Assembly: GCF_042654985.1 (NCBI RefSeq)
Contig: NZ_JBHSMT010000007.1
Span: 1-15,037, forward strand
Direction of reading: 5' to 3'
Source of the DNA: Paraherbaspirillum soli
GTDB lineage: Bacteria > Pseudomonadota > Gammaproteobacteria > Burkholderiales > Burkholderiaceae_D
Length of the DNA stretch: 15,037 nt
Under the pieces are notes generated by a model. It worked only from the letters and a program-made list of their open reading frames with translations, did no database searches and was not told where the DNA came from. Positions 1-7,588 of the stretch are shown here, in pieces. The translations under genes and the position numbers were made by a program. Position 1 is the stretch's first letter. Each line of letters begins with the position of its first letter.

Positions 1-91
1 TTGGGGCTGAACGACAAGAGCCGGATGAATCGAGAGGTTCACGTCCGGTTCTGTGAGAGCCTGAAGGGGAGGTTCCTTTGGGCGACTCGAT
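1..91 (+). ncRNA. Group II intron, 3' end (domains V and VI); 5' part outside window
   Basis: The stretch 18-51 is a 34-nt domain V: it begins GAGCC, has a GAGA (GNRA) tetraloop at 32-35, carries the AGC triad at 19-21, and closes with GUCCGGUUC, pairing with the GAGCCGGA side. Domain VI follows at about 54-88. It is a second hairpin (GAG..GCC..AAGG paired with CCUU..GGC..CUC) with a likely bulged branch-point A at 85, seven nucleotides from a plausible 3' splice site after 91. The form resembles bacterial introns whose ends read CTGTGAGAGCCT...ACTCGAY. The intron-encoded reverse transcriptase would lie upstream, outside the window. The exact 3' boundary is inferred and could be a few bases further right. 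Confidence 0.88.
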
Positions 92-150
92 CACCCCGTT
101 AGGAAGCGGGAAGCGGCTTCGTTTCATCACTACAAGCCGAGGTATCCGCA

Positions 151-465
151 ATGACTAGCAAAAAAACTCATCCTATACACCAACCGTTCTCCTGGTTAGA
201 CGACGATCTGCGCACCGATCAAGCGGCGCAATTCATCGCTTTCGCGCTGGACATGAGCCAGGGCATGCATCAATGTCTGTCGGCGCTGCATGCCAACCAT
301 TTGGCCCAAGAGCACGGCGACCCCGCCTGTCCGCCGCCGCTGGATGCGTTCGATATCGACGTGAAGCTGCGCTGGATGCTGGCTTCCACCGGCACGATGG
401 CGGAGCAGGCCCAAGCCATCGTTGATTACCTGAATCAGTTGCAAGCCAGACAGCGCAAAGCCTAG
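151..465 (+). CDS. Hypothetical protein, 104 aa
   Basis: The ATG at 151 has a modest Shine-Dalgarno (GAGG at about 139-142) at normal spacing, and the frame runs to TAG at 463-465. The protein is soluble-looking, without signal peptide or membrane segment. An N-terminal half rich in Gln, His and Ala (residues 20-50) is followed by a Pro-rich turn (CPPPLD, about 60-65) and a helical C-terminal part ending in a basic tail (QARQRKA). I do not recognise a family. It starts about 60 bp after the group II intron end, so the intron may have inserted into its leader and changed its expression. It precedes the Rhs gene but is separated from it by a REP pair, so operon membership is doubtful. It does not look like an Eag (DUF1795) chaperone, which is longer. 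Reality of the gene rests on frame length, start signal and protein-like composition. Confidence 0.55.
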   Translation: MTSKKTHPIHQPFSWLDDDLRTDQAAQFIAFALDMSQGMHQCLSALHANHLAQEHGDPACPPPLDAFDIDVKLRWMLASTGTMAEQAQAIVDYLNQLQARQRKA

Positions 466-482
466 CCGCTGACCGCCGCCGA

Positions 483-581
483 GTAGGGCGGATGAGCGCA
501 GCGTTATCCGCCGCTGGATGTGCCGCATACGATTGATGACGCATCCAAAATGGCGGATAACGCTTCGCTCATCCGCCCTAC
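483..581. repeat. REP-type inverted pair (BIME-like), 99 bp
   Basis: Two 30-bp arms (483-512 and 552-581) are inverted copies differing at one base, separated by 39 bp. Each arm is itself a hairpin of the form GGCGGAT...ATCCGCC preceded by GTAG. Related arms recur at 12517-12546, 12711-12740 and 12777-12806. The pair lies in the 260-bp gap between the 104-aa gene and rhs. The rest of that gap (582-726) shows only a short perfect inverted repeat, TTTCCA-TG-TGGAAA at 605-618, and no convincing promoter. Confidence 0.85.
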
Positions 582-726
582 AGGAGTCCGGCATCCTGTA
601 ATTATTTCCATGTGGAAAATATGTCGGGTAAAATCCCAGGCTCTGCCAGACGGTAATCGCCATCTTCCGCGGTAGATAAATTCCCAATATTTCGTGATAG
701 ACAGATGGCAATGTCAGAAAGCGCGT

Positions 727-3700
727 ATGAGCATCGCAGCCAAACATTTCGATCCTCAGATCGGCCTCGACATCCACCTGTATTTGATCCCGCCGGACCC
801 GGTCCCGGTGCCGTTGCCGACGCCGCATATTTCGGTGGTGCTGGACCCGTTCGATTACCTGCCGTTCATCGGCGCTTCGGTGGAGGTGGCGGGCGTCAAG
901 CGCGCCACTGCCGGCACCAACGGCCTGACGGTGCATATTCCGTTCGGGCTCTGGGAACCGGCACTGCGGATGCCGGGCGGGCCGCAGTTCGGGGATGAAC
1001 TGTTCATGGGCAGCAAGACGGTGATCGCGGACGGCAATCCGTTTTCGCGGATCGCGATGCCGGTGCTCGACTGCAATCTGTTCGGCCTGATCCCGCCGTT
1101 CCGCATCAAGAAGCCGTCCAAAGAGCCGATGTCGATGTCATTGCCGATGGCGGTCAACCTGGCGATCCCGACCAATGTGTTCGTCGGCGGACCGCCGACC
1201 ATTAACGTCGCGGATATGGCGTTCAGGGCTGGTTTTGCCGCGCTGGGCAAAGGCTTCAAGGCGCTGCGCAAGACCGAGGGCTTCAAGCGTGCGATGGAAG
1301 CGTTCAAGAAAAAGCGGCAGAAACTGTTCGAGAACATGGAGTCCGGCTTCCTCAAGTGCAAGGTGTTGCGCGCCGAGCCGGTCGACATCCGCGACGGCAG
1401 CGTCGCCGTTGCGCAGGAAGACTTCAGCATCCCGGGGCGCTTGCCGCTGACTTGGAGCCGCGACTATGCATCGAGCAACAGCTACGACGGCCTGTGCGGG
1501 CACGGCTGGCAGACTCCGGCCGACTTCCGGCTGGAAATCGACCCCGACGGCGCGGTGCTGTTCTTCGAAGCCAGCGGCGCCGCGGTGTTTCCGCAACTGC
1601 CCGCAGCGGTCGGCGCCGAACATGCGGTGACCGAATTTGTCGATGGCGCGCGGCTGATCTGGGCACAGGGGAGCAGCGGCGATGAATTGCATGTCGTGAC
1701 CAAGGACGATCTGCGTTACGTGTTTCGCAAACCGGCCGCCAATATCGCGCCGCTGCATCAAAGCTTGCCGTTGCCGATCGAACGGATCGAAGATCTGTGC
1801 GGCAATCATTGGCGCTTCGAACGGGGCGACGGCCAGTTAACGCGCATCGTCGAAAGCGGCATAGCCGGCTTGCCGGGGCGCTTTATCGAGGTGCATCAAC
1901 GCGGTGGACGAATCCATCACCTGGGCTTGCATGATCCGGCGACCGGGGTCACCCATCCGCTGGTGCGTTACCGCTACAACGACGGCAAGGATCTGGTTGC
2001 TGCTCTGGACCAGCTTGATGCGGCGCGTACTTTCGAGTACGACCGGCATCGCATGGTGCGTCACACCGACCGCCTCGGCCTATCTTTTTATTACGCGTAT
2101 GACGCCCAATGGCGCGTGTTGCATGCCTGGGGCGATCAGGGCTTGCACGACTACCGGTTTGCCTACAACGAGTTGCTGCGTGAAACCGAAGTGACCGATT
2201 CGCTCGGGCACACCTCGCTGATCAAGTTCGATGAGAACAATCTGCCCTTGTGCGAAATCGATCCGCTCGGTGGCGTCACGATCTTTGAGTACGACGAGGT
2301 TGGACGCACCACCGCGGTAGTCGATCCGGCTGGCTTGCGCACCGAGTTTGACTATGATGAACGCGGCAATTTGCTGAAGCTGGTACGGCCGGACGGGACT
2401 GCGGTGTGCTCCGTGTTTGATGACGCGAATCGCATGACCGAAGTGGTCGACCCGCTCGGCCAGCACTGGCGGCGCAGCTGGGATCAGCGCGGGCTGCTGC
2501 TGGACCAGACCACCCCGATGGGCGCCTGCTCGCGTTTTAGCTACGACTCCCACGGTCAACTGACCACCCACATCAACCCGCGCGGCGCAACTACGGCGCT
2601 GGCCTTCGATCGCTACGGCAACTTAGCGCAGCTGACTGACCCGCTCGGCCACCGCAGCCATTTCGAGCAGGACGCGTTGGGCCGCCTGCAGCGTCGCACC
2701 GATGTCGCCGGCGACGTCACCGAATATCGCTACGACGCCAAAGGCCGCCTGCTGCACAGCAAGCAGGCGGATGGTGCCAGCGTCAATTGCAACTACGACG
2801 CCGAAGATCAGCTGATCAGTTACACCGACCAGAATGGCGCCCGCACCCGGCTGGAATATGTCGGCACCGGCCAAGTCGCCCGACGCGTGCAAGCCGACGG
2901 CCACATCATGCAGTACCAGTACGACACCGAAGAACAATTGATCGGGCTGGTCAACCAGCGTAAAGAAAGCTACCAACTCAAGCGCGACGCGCTGGGTCGC
3001 ATTGTCGAGGAAGTCGATTATTGGGGACAGTCGCGCCACTATCGCTACGACGCCGGCAACAGGCTGCTAAGCGTCATCGATCCGCTCGGTCGCATCATCG
3101 CCTACGACACAGACCGCCTGGGCCGCATCGTCAAGAAAACCCTGCCCGATAGCGACCATCCGGCGCAGCAACTACAGGAAACCTTCAGATACGACAAGAA
3201 CGGCGCGCTGATAGAGATGCGCAATCCGCATCGGCACATCCAGCGCCAGTTCGATGCCAACGGTCGCCTCAGCGAAGAAGTGCAGGACGGCTTCCGGATC
3301 GCGCACCGCTACGACGAAGTCGGCAACCGGCTGTTGCGGCAAACCAGCGCCGGCAACACGATCGTTGCCAGCTACGATTTGCGCAACCAGGTGGTGAGCA
3401 TCGCCATCAACGACGAAGCGCCGATTGTGATCGAACGCGATGCGCTCGGGCGCGCTGTCAAGGAGCAGTTGAGCGGCAGCGTCCAGCGGCAGTTGCGCTA
3501 TGACGCGGCCGGCCACTTGAGCGCGCAGAGCGTACTGCGCGACCAGGCGCCGCTGTTCGCGACCCGTTACGACTACGACCGCGCCGGCAACCAAACCCGG
3601 CGCAGCGATAGTGAGCACGGTAGCGACCTGTATCACTACGACCCACTCGGCAACCTGTTGCGCCATACCGATCCCGCAGGACGCGTGACGGACTTCCTCA

Positions 3701-5304
3701 ACGACCCGGCCGGCGACCGCTTGCGCACACGGATCCGCCAGATGGAGATGCGGCAGGCCGCTGGCGCTGAAGGCCAGGCCGAAGTCCTGTGGAGCCGTGA
3801 AGGCAGCCATGACGGCATGCACTATGTGTTCGATCGCGCCGGCAACCTGATCCGGCGCGGCAGCAGCCCAACCGCATCGGCCAATCCGTCGGCCACCGAC
3901 TCCAGCCTGCAACTGCGCTGGGATGCCAACCAGCGCCTGGTCGAAAGCAGCAAGGCCGGGCAGGCGACCCGCTACGGCTACGATCCGGTAGGCCGGAGAG
4001 TGTTCAAGCGCAACCCGACGCACACCACCTGGTTCTTTTGGGATGGCGACGCCTTGCTGGGCGAAGTGCGGCAAGTGAATGAGGCCCAGAGCGTCGATAT
4101 CTGGTCGACCGGCAACGTGGCCGACTTGATGGCGGCGCGCAAGCGATTGAATGCGCTGGAGACGCTGCACGCGCAGGCGCGCGAGTTCGTCTATTACCCA
4201 GGCACGTTCGTGCCGCTGGCGTTGATCGATCGGCAGGCCAAGCTCGCCAGGCAGCCTGCGCACGTGGCGCCAATCAAAGTGGCACCGGCTCTTGCCGCGC
4301 AACCATTGCCTCCCGCTGCAACGGATTCAAAGGCAGCCGCTGTCGGTGGCATTGGTGGTTTAGGCGGCATGGGAGGATTAGGTAGCGCCAGGCTCGGCCA
4401 GCAGAGCGAAGCAACTCCGTCGGCGCAAGAGGGCAATCGCCAAGTCGGTCTCGGTGGCTTGGGTGGCGGGATGCAGTTGGGCGGTAGCGTCAGCGCACCG
4501 CTGCCCACCTTCACACCAGCAATCGTTGCGCCAAGCGCTCTACCCGAAAACAGCGCTAGCGATGCAGAATCGGCAGTCGATCAAGCTGGCGGCGGCGTCT
4601 TCCACTATCACAACGACCCCAACGGCTGTCCGACCAGATTGACGGATGTCAGTGGACAGGTGGTCTGGTCGGCCAGCCATGCAGCCTGGGGCGCGGTACG
4701 GCGGCTACATATGCATGCCATCGACAATCCGATCCGGCTGCAGGGGCAGTATCAGGATGATGAAACCGGACTGCATTACAACCGGCATCGGTATTACGAT
4801 CCAGAGATTGGGCAGTTTATTGGAAAGGATCCGATTGGATTGGCTGGGGGGGATAACCCATACCAATATGCGCCCAACATAATGGGATGGATCGATCCGT
4901 CAGGTTTGTCCAATGACAATCTTCCTACTATCAGGCCTTCCGATTTATCCGGTGGGCCTCATGCACCTGGAACACCTGATAATGTTTTACTTTCTCGCGC
5001 AGCCAGAGCAAGTCAGAACGGCAATTGGATTCCGCAAGGACGTTGGGAATCAACCGACGCTATTTATAGAGCTGCTGCGCAATATGATGTAGCCAGGGGT
5101 GGCGTACAGGTGGTTGATATTCTGCCAGGGGATGGTGTTATATTCCATAATCCAACGGAAACCTACCCATCCGGGGAAAGAGGAGCTTTTAAAATCGGCG
5201 CGGATAGAGCAATAATTATCCCGAAACCAGATGGGCTGCATTTATTTCCAATTCCCGATATCCATCATCAATATGATTCTCATTATTTTAAATGCCGAAA
5301 GTAA
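727..5304 (+). CDS. PAAR-Rhs polymorphic toxin with variable C-terminal tip
   Basis: This is a 1,525-residue Rhs effector of the type VI secretion class, made to deliver a C-terminal toxin to competitors. Residues 1-130 are a PAAR-like tip with a prePAAR-type start (MSIAAKHFDPQIG) and DPFDYLPFIGA. A region at about 209-270 (PVDIRDGSVA...LPLTWSRDY) matches the DUF6531 entry of Rhs proteins. Many YD repeats (RYDAxGR, YDxxGNL) run from about 290 to 1150. A Gly/Ala/Pro-rich insert covers 1176-1290, then the RHS domain (YHNDPNGCPTRLTD) and the core end, DPIGLAGGDNPYQY...WIDPSGL, closing at residue 1394. Self-cleavage after DPxGL is known in this family. The last 131 residues (from nt 4909) are an unrecognised tip. 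Start: ATG 727 matches family N-termini; an in-frame GTG at 694 lacks homology, and neither has a strong ribosome site. No T6SS or Eag chaperone gene is visible. Confidence 0.93.
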   Translation: MSIAAKHFDPQIGLDIHLYLIPPDPVPVPLPTPHISVVLDPFDYLPFIGASVEVAGVKRATAGTNGLTVHIPFGLWEPALRMPGGPQFGDELFMGSKTVIADGNPFSRIAMPVLDCNLFGLIPPFRIKKPSKEPMSMSLPMAVNLAIPTNVFVGGPPTINVADMAFRAGFAALGKGFKALRKTEGFKRAMEAFKKKRQKLFENMESGFLKCKVLRAEPVDIRDGSVAVAQEDFSIPGRLPLTWSRDYASSNSYDGLCGHGWQTPADFRLEIDPDGAVLFFEASGAAVFPQLPAAVGAEHAVTEFVDGARLIWAQGSSGDELHVVTKDDLRYVFRKPAANIAPLHQSLPLPIERIEDLCGNHWRFERGDGQLTRIVESGIAGLPGRFIEVHQRGGRIHHLGLHDPATGVTHPLVRYRYNDGKDLVAALDQLDAARTFEYDRHRMVRHTDRLGLSFYYAYDAQWRVLHAWGDQGLHDYRFAYNELLRETEVTDSLGHTSLIKFDENNLPLCEIDPLGGVTIFEYDEVGRTTAVVDPAGLRTEFDYDERGNLLKLVRPDGTAVCSVFDDANRMTEVVDPLGQHWRRSWDQRGLLLDQTTPMGACSRFSYDSHGQLTTHINPRGATTALAFDRYGNLAQLTDPLGHRSHFEQDALGRLQRRTDVAGDVTEYRYDAKGRLLHSKQADGASVNCNYDAEDQLISYTDQNGARTRLEYVGTGQVARRVQADGHIMQYQYDTEEQLIGLVNQRKESYQLKRDALGRIVEEVDYWGQSRHYRYDAGNRLLSVIDPLGRIIAYDTDRLGRIVKKTLPDSDHPAQQLQETFRYDKNGALIEMRNPHRHIQRQFDANGRLSEEVQDGFRIAHRYDEVGNRLLRQTSAGNTIVASYDLRNQVVSIAINDEAPIVIERDALGRAVKEQLSGSVQRQLRYDAAGHLSAQSVLRDQAPLFATRYDYDRAGNQTRRSDSEHGSDLYHYDPLGNLLRHTDPAGRVTDFLNDPAGDRLRTRIRQMEMRQAAGAEGQAEVLWSREGSHDGMHYVFDRAGNLIRRGSSPTASANPSATDSSLQLRWDANQRLVESSKAGQATRYGYDPVGRRVFKRNPTHTTWFFWDGDALLGEVRQVNEAQSVDIWSTGNVADLMAARKRLNALETLHAQAREFVYYPGTFVPLALIDRQAKLARQPAHVAPIKVAPALAAQPLPPAATDSKAAAVGGIGGLGGMGGLGSARLGQQSEATPSAQEGNRQVGLGGLGGGMQLGGSVSAPLPTFTPAIVAPSALPENSASDAESAVDQAGGGVFHYHNDPNGCPTRLTDVSGQVVWSASHAAWGAVRRLHMHAIDNPIRLQGQYQDDETGLHYNRHRYYDPEIGQFIGKDPIGLAGGDNPYQYAPNIMGWIDPSGLSNDNLPTIRPSDLSGGPHAPGTPDNVLLSRAARASQNGNWIPQGRWESTDAIYRAAAQYDVARGGVQVVDILPGDGVIFHNPTETYPSGERGAFKIGADRAIIIPKPDGLHLFPIPDIHHQYDSHYFKCRK

Positions 5305-5349
5305 AGGCGCCACTCTTTAGATTTTTATATTTGCAATAGAGGGCATGTT

Positions 5350-5748
5350 ATGGAAAATGTATATGAACCGGATAATAACGATGTATTGGAGTGGGTCGCA
5401 GATAAAGGGGATGGCTGGCCTGCAGGTGATTGGGATTATTACGTAATGAATGGGAAAAATGACGATCTTGTTTTTGAGCTGGCCAATGACTTGACGTGTC
5501 CAAAGAGAGACTTTTTTCTTCATTCCTTGTATTACCTGGTTGGTGATTTTATTAATGAAAGAAGGGTTAATGAAGGAAAGATTAATGAAGCAAAACATCG
5601 CAGGATATTTAGATTAATTGATATGGTCGATGACCAGAGTGTTGAAGATGTTAAAGAATGGAGAGACAGGGCAGTTAAAATATTTTCTTGCGACGACGAA
5701 TTTGATCCTCATTTTTGGATGAACTATATGTTTTGGAAAAGTGAATAA
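5350..5748 (+). CDS. Putative Rhs immunity protein, 132 aa
   Basis: A small acidic, Trp- and Tyr-rich protein encoded 45 bp after the rhs stop. It has a good Shine-Dalgarno (AGAGGG at 5338-5343) six bases before ATG 5350. No signal peptide or membrane segment is visible. The N-terminal part is dense in Asp, Asn and Trp (DNNDVLEWVADKGDGW, residues 8-23); a helical middle (DFFLHSLYYLVGDFINERR, about 54-72) and an acidic end with WMNYMFW follow. Like the Rhs tip, its DNA is clearly AT-richer than the rhs core, as expected of a toxin-immunity module moved as a unit. By position it should neutralise the tip toxin in the producing cell. I do not recognise the family; the function is inferred from place, size and charge. 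Confidence 0.8.
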   Translation: MENVYEPDNNDVLEWVADKGDGWPAGDWDYYVMNGKNDDLVFELANDLTCPKRDFFLHSLYYLVGDFINERRVNEGKINEAKHRRIFRLIDMVDDQSVEDVKEWRDRAVKIFSCDDEFDPHFWMNYMFWKSE

Positions 5749-5793
5749 ACAAAGCGGAGTCCATTTCATTAAGTTTGGCCTGTATTAGGTTGG

Positions 5794-5823
5794 CGCTGAG
5801 CCTGCGAAGCCCAGCGTTTTATT
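5794..5823 (+). terminator. Rho-independent terminator after the immunity gene
   Basis: CGCTG at 5794-5798 pairs with CAGCG at 5812-5816, with two further inner pairs after one mismatch, followed directly by TTTTATTT. It lies about 45 bp after the stop codon at 5748 and would end the rhs-immunity transcript. The stem is short, so efficiency is uncertain. Confidence 0.6.
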
Positions 5824-6003
5824 TCACAAGCATTCTTACCGTCAACGATGGGCAGGCGTCGGTACTGCCCCAAATATGGGCGATACCCCAACCCGACCTC
5901 GACCTCGACCTGCAGAAGATCGACAGGGCAGCTCGGAAGATCAACGGTTTACTTCAGGCCGTCGCCAGCACTCAGCAACACGGCAAACATTCCTTACCGG
6001 TAA

Positions 6004-6012
6004 TGCTATAGT
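6004..6012 (+). promoter_or_regulatory. Possible extended -10 promoter for the cupin/DUF2867 gene
   Basis: TGCTATAGT at 6004-6012 fits an extended -10 element (TGnTATAGT). The -35 position is poor (CAAACA at 5984-5989), which extended -10 promoters tolerate. It would give a leader of about 35 nt to the ATG at 6053, which supports that start over the upstream one. The rest of the 304-bp gap 5749-6052 holds only the terminator and a trivial triple CGACCT run near 5894-5911. Confidence 0.35.
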
Positions 6013-6052
6013 CCCGAACCGTCAATCCCCACCTGCCCTAGTAGCGCCCCTC

Positions 6053-7480
6053 ATGCTGACCCTGACCAAAGTGATTCAAACCTTCCCGTCCGTACGAATC
6101 CCTTCGCATTCAGGCGGCTTGTCGGTGGAAGTTTCGCTGATTGCGCAGATGGGGCATGGCTCCGGCAATCATTTGTTTGCGAGCGTCTCGGCCCGTCAAA
6201 AGGCGCACGAGGATTTTGTCGATGAGCTCGACGAGCCGTCGGCCAAATTGGGCGGGACGGATTTTACAAAAGGCGATCCGACCTCGCTGTATTCGTTTGC
6301 GGTCGGCCCCAAAGGCCATCCGTTTCACCGCCACGCCGGGCACCGGGTGTTTACCGCGGTCTCCGGCAGCGGTGGTGCGCAGCTGCGGTTTTCCAGCGCA
6401 TCCGACGCCCAGATCGAACAAGACCCGCAGAACTTTATCAAAGCGCTGCGCTATATCAATATCCCGCCCGACTGCATCTTCACCGTTCGCTTTGGCGGCG
6501 AGACCTGGCATCAATTTGCGCCCATCGTCGCCAACTCGCCGCATCCGGTATTTTTCGCGCTGTCATGCCATACCAATGAACTCGGCGGCGCATTGCCCGA
6601 TGCGCTGAGGGAGAAAGTGCTGGCAAATCAAGCCGACATCCCGTCGCTGACCGAGGTGCTGCCGCAAAGCGTGGTCGACCTGTTGCGAACATCGCTCGAT
6701 CCGGCCCAGGTGCACACCACCGACCTGGCGCTGGAGGCGCCGCCGGGCTCGCTGCAACGCGTCATGTGCACCTCTGCCCGCGGACGGGTTGGGGTGCTGC
6801 GGGGCGCTTGGGCCACATGGCGCGGTTCGACCGGCTTTCTTTCCGATAACGGCATCGGCCGCAAAGTGCTCGAACTCGATGCGGCGCCGGCCGGATCGCT
6901 GTTGCTGGAGCAGTTGGTCAAAGACGGGTTTCATCATGAAGACACTTTTTGCCTGAGGCTGGAGGGCGCGAACTTCAAAGCCGCCGGCGCTTCGGTCCTG
7001 CTCGGCGCCCTGCTCGAAGGTTTCTTGCAGAATCCGCCGACCGGCGTGTCGCGCATGATGGCCTTCCGCAACGCCTTGGTGCGACCGCTGGGATTGCGCA
7101 CATCGCCGTTAGGGTGCCCGGTTTCATCGCTCCTTTCGCCGCACAAAGAGAAGCTGTTCGCCAATCGTTATCCGGTGCACGATCAGGCTGCCGACAGCGA
7201 CAACACGCGCTCGCAGGTGATATTGGGCGCGGACGACAAACACCTGATATTCCGTTCCTGCGTCGGGGTCGAGATCGTCAGCGATAGCTTGGTGGAGTTC
7301 ACGCTGGGCACGCGGGTGCGATGCAAAAATCCTTTCGGCCGGATTTACATGGCGCTGATCAATCATGTGCATCGCTCGTATGTCACGCCCGCCATGCTGA
7401 GGCTGGCGGTGGAACATGCGATTTTGCAACCGGGTTTTCAGGGGCAGTCTGGCGCTGGGTTGCAGCAGGCTTGGGCATAG
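6053..7480 (+). CDS. Cupin-like / DUF2867 two-domain protein
   Basis: The protein has 475 residues from the chosen ATG. The N-terminal half (about 1-200) looks like a cupin-type barrel: GPKGHPFHRHAGHRVF carries an HxH metal-site pattern, though Arg replaces the usual Glu, and GGETWHQF supplies a second His. The C-terminal half (about 240-465) matches DUF2867, with the features MAFRNALVRPLGLRT, a polar stretch with GADDKHLIFRSCV, and GRIYMALINHVHRSYVTPAMLRLAVEHA. DUF2867 usually occurs alone or fused to an NAD-binding domain and its activity is not firmly known, so no reaction is assigned. The frame is open upstream to 5876, but that N-terminus is low-complexity (TRPRPRP) and the start there is not convincing. 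ATG 6053 has no clear Shine-Dalgarno. The gene is convergent with hipA. Confidence 0.75.
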   Translation: MLTLTKVIQTFPSVRIPSHSGGLSVEVSLIAQMGHGSGNHLFASVSARQKAHEDFVDELDEPSAKLGGTDFTKGDPTSLYSFAVGPKGHPFHRHAGHRVFTAVSGSGGAQLRFSSASDAQIEQDPQNFIKALRYINIPPDCIFTVRFGGETWHQFAPIVANSPHPVFFALSCHTNELGGALPDALREKVLANQADIPSLTEVLPQSVVDLLRTSLDPAQVHTTDLALEAPPGSLQRVMCTSARGRVGVLRGAWATWRGSTGFLSDNGIGRKVLELDAAPAGSLLLEQLVKDGFHHEDTFCLRLEGANFKAAGASVLLGALLEGFLQNPPTGVSRMMAFRNALVRPLGLRTSPLGCPVSSLLSPHKEKLFANRYPVHDQAADSDNTRSQVILGADDKHLIFRSCVGVEIVSDSLVEFTLGTRVRCKNPFGRIYMALINHVHRSYVTPAMLRLAVEHAILQPGFQGQSGAGLQQAWA

Positions 7481-7524
7481 CGCCGCGCGGGCTGCGGGAT
7501 TTAAAGGGGATTTTTTGGGATTGT

Positions 7525-7552
7525 CGGATTTTTCGCATCAGATTTTAATCCG
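7525..7552. other. Weak inverted repeat between convergent genes
   Basis: CGGATT at 7525-7530 and AATCCG at 7547-7552 form a six-bp stem with a 16-nt, T-rich loop in the 108-bp gap between the DUF2867 gene and hipA. It might act as a two-way terminator, but the stem is short and U-tracts are poorly placed. The gap also shows irregular GGGATTT repeats at about 7497-7520. Confidence 0.2.
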
Positions 7553-7588
7553 GTCGCTCTCATATATTTTCAACGCACCGATGTGAGA

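Noticed and set aside
694..726. Upstream GTG start for rhs
   Set aside because: The extra 11 residues (MIDRWQCQKAR) do not resemble PAAR-Rhs N-termini, while MSIAAKHFDP from 727 does; no ribosome site favours 694.
196..936. 246-aa minus-strand frame over the 104-aa gene, REP pair and rhs start
   Set aside because: It runs through a REP inverted repeat and two better-supported genes; composition is Arg/His-rich shadow coding.
3172..4302. 376-aa open frame on the minus strand inside rhs
   Set aside because: It is antisense to the YD-repeat region and arises from GC-rich codon bias; no family features and no start signal.
5775..6011. 78-aa frame in the gap before the DUF2867 gene
   Set aside because: It begins at a TTG, crosses the terminator hairpin and has no ribosome site; the gap is better read as terminator plus promoter.
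5876..6052. N-terminal extension of the cupin/DUF2867 protein
   Set aside because: The 59 residues are low-complexity and Arg/Pro-rich, and a possible extended -10 element at 6004-6012 lies inside the stretch.
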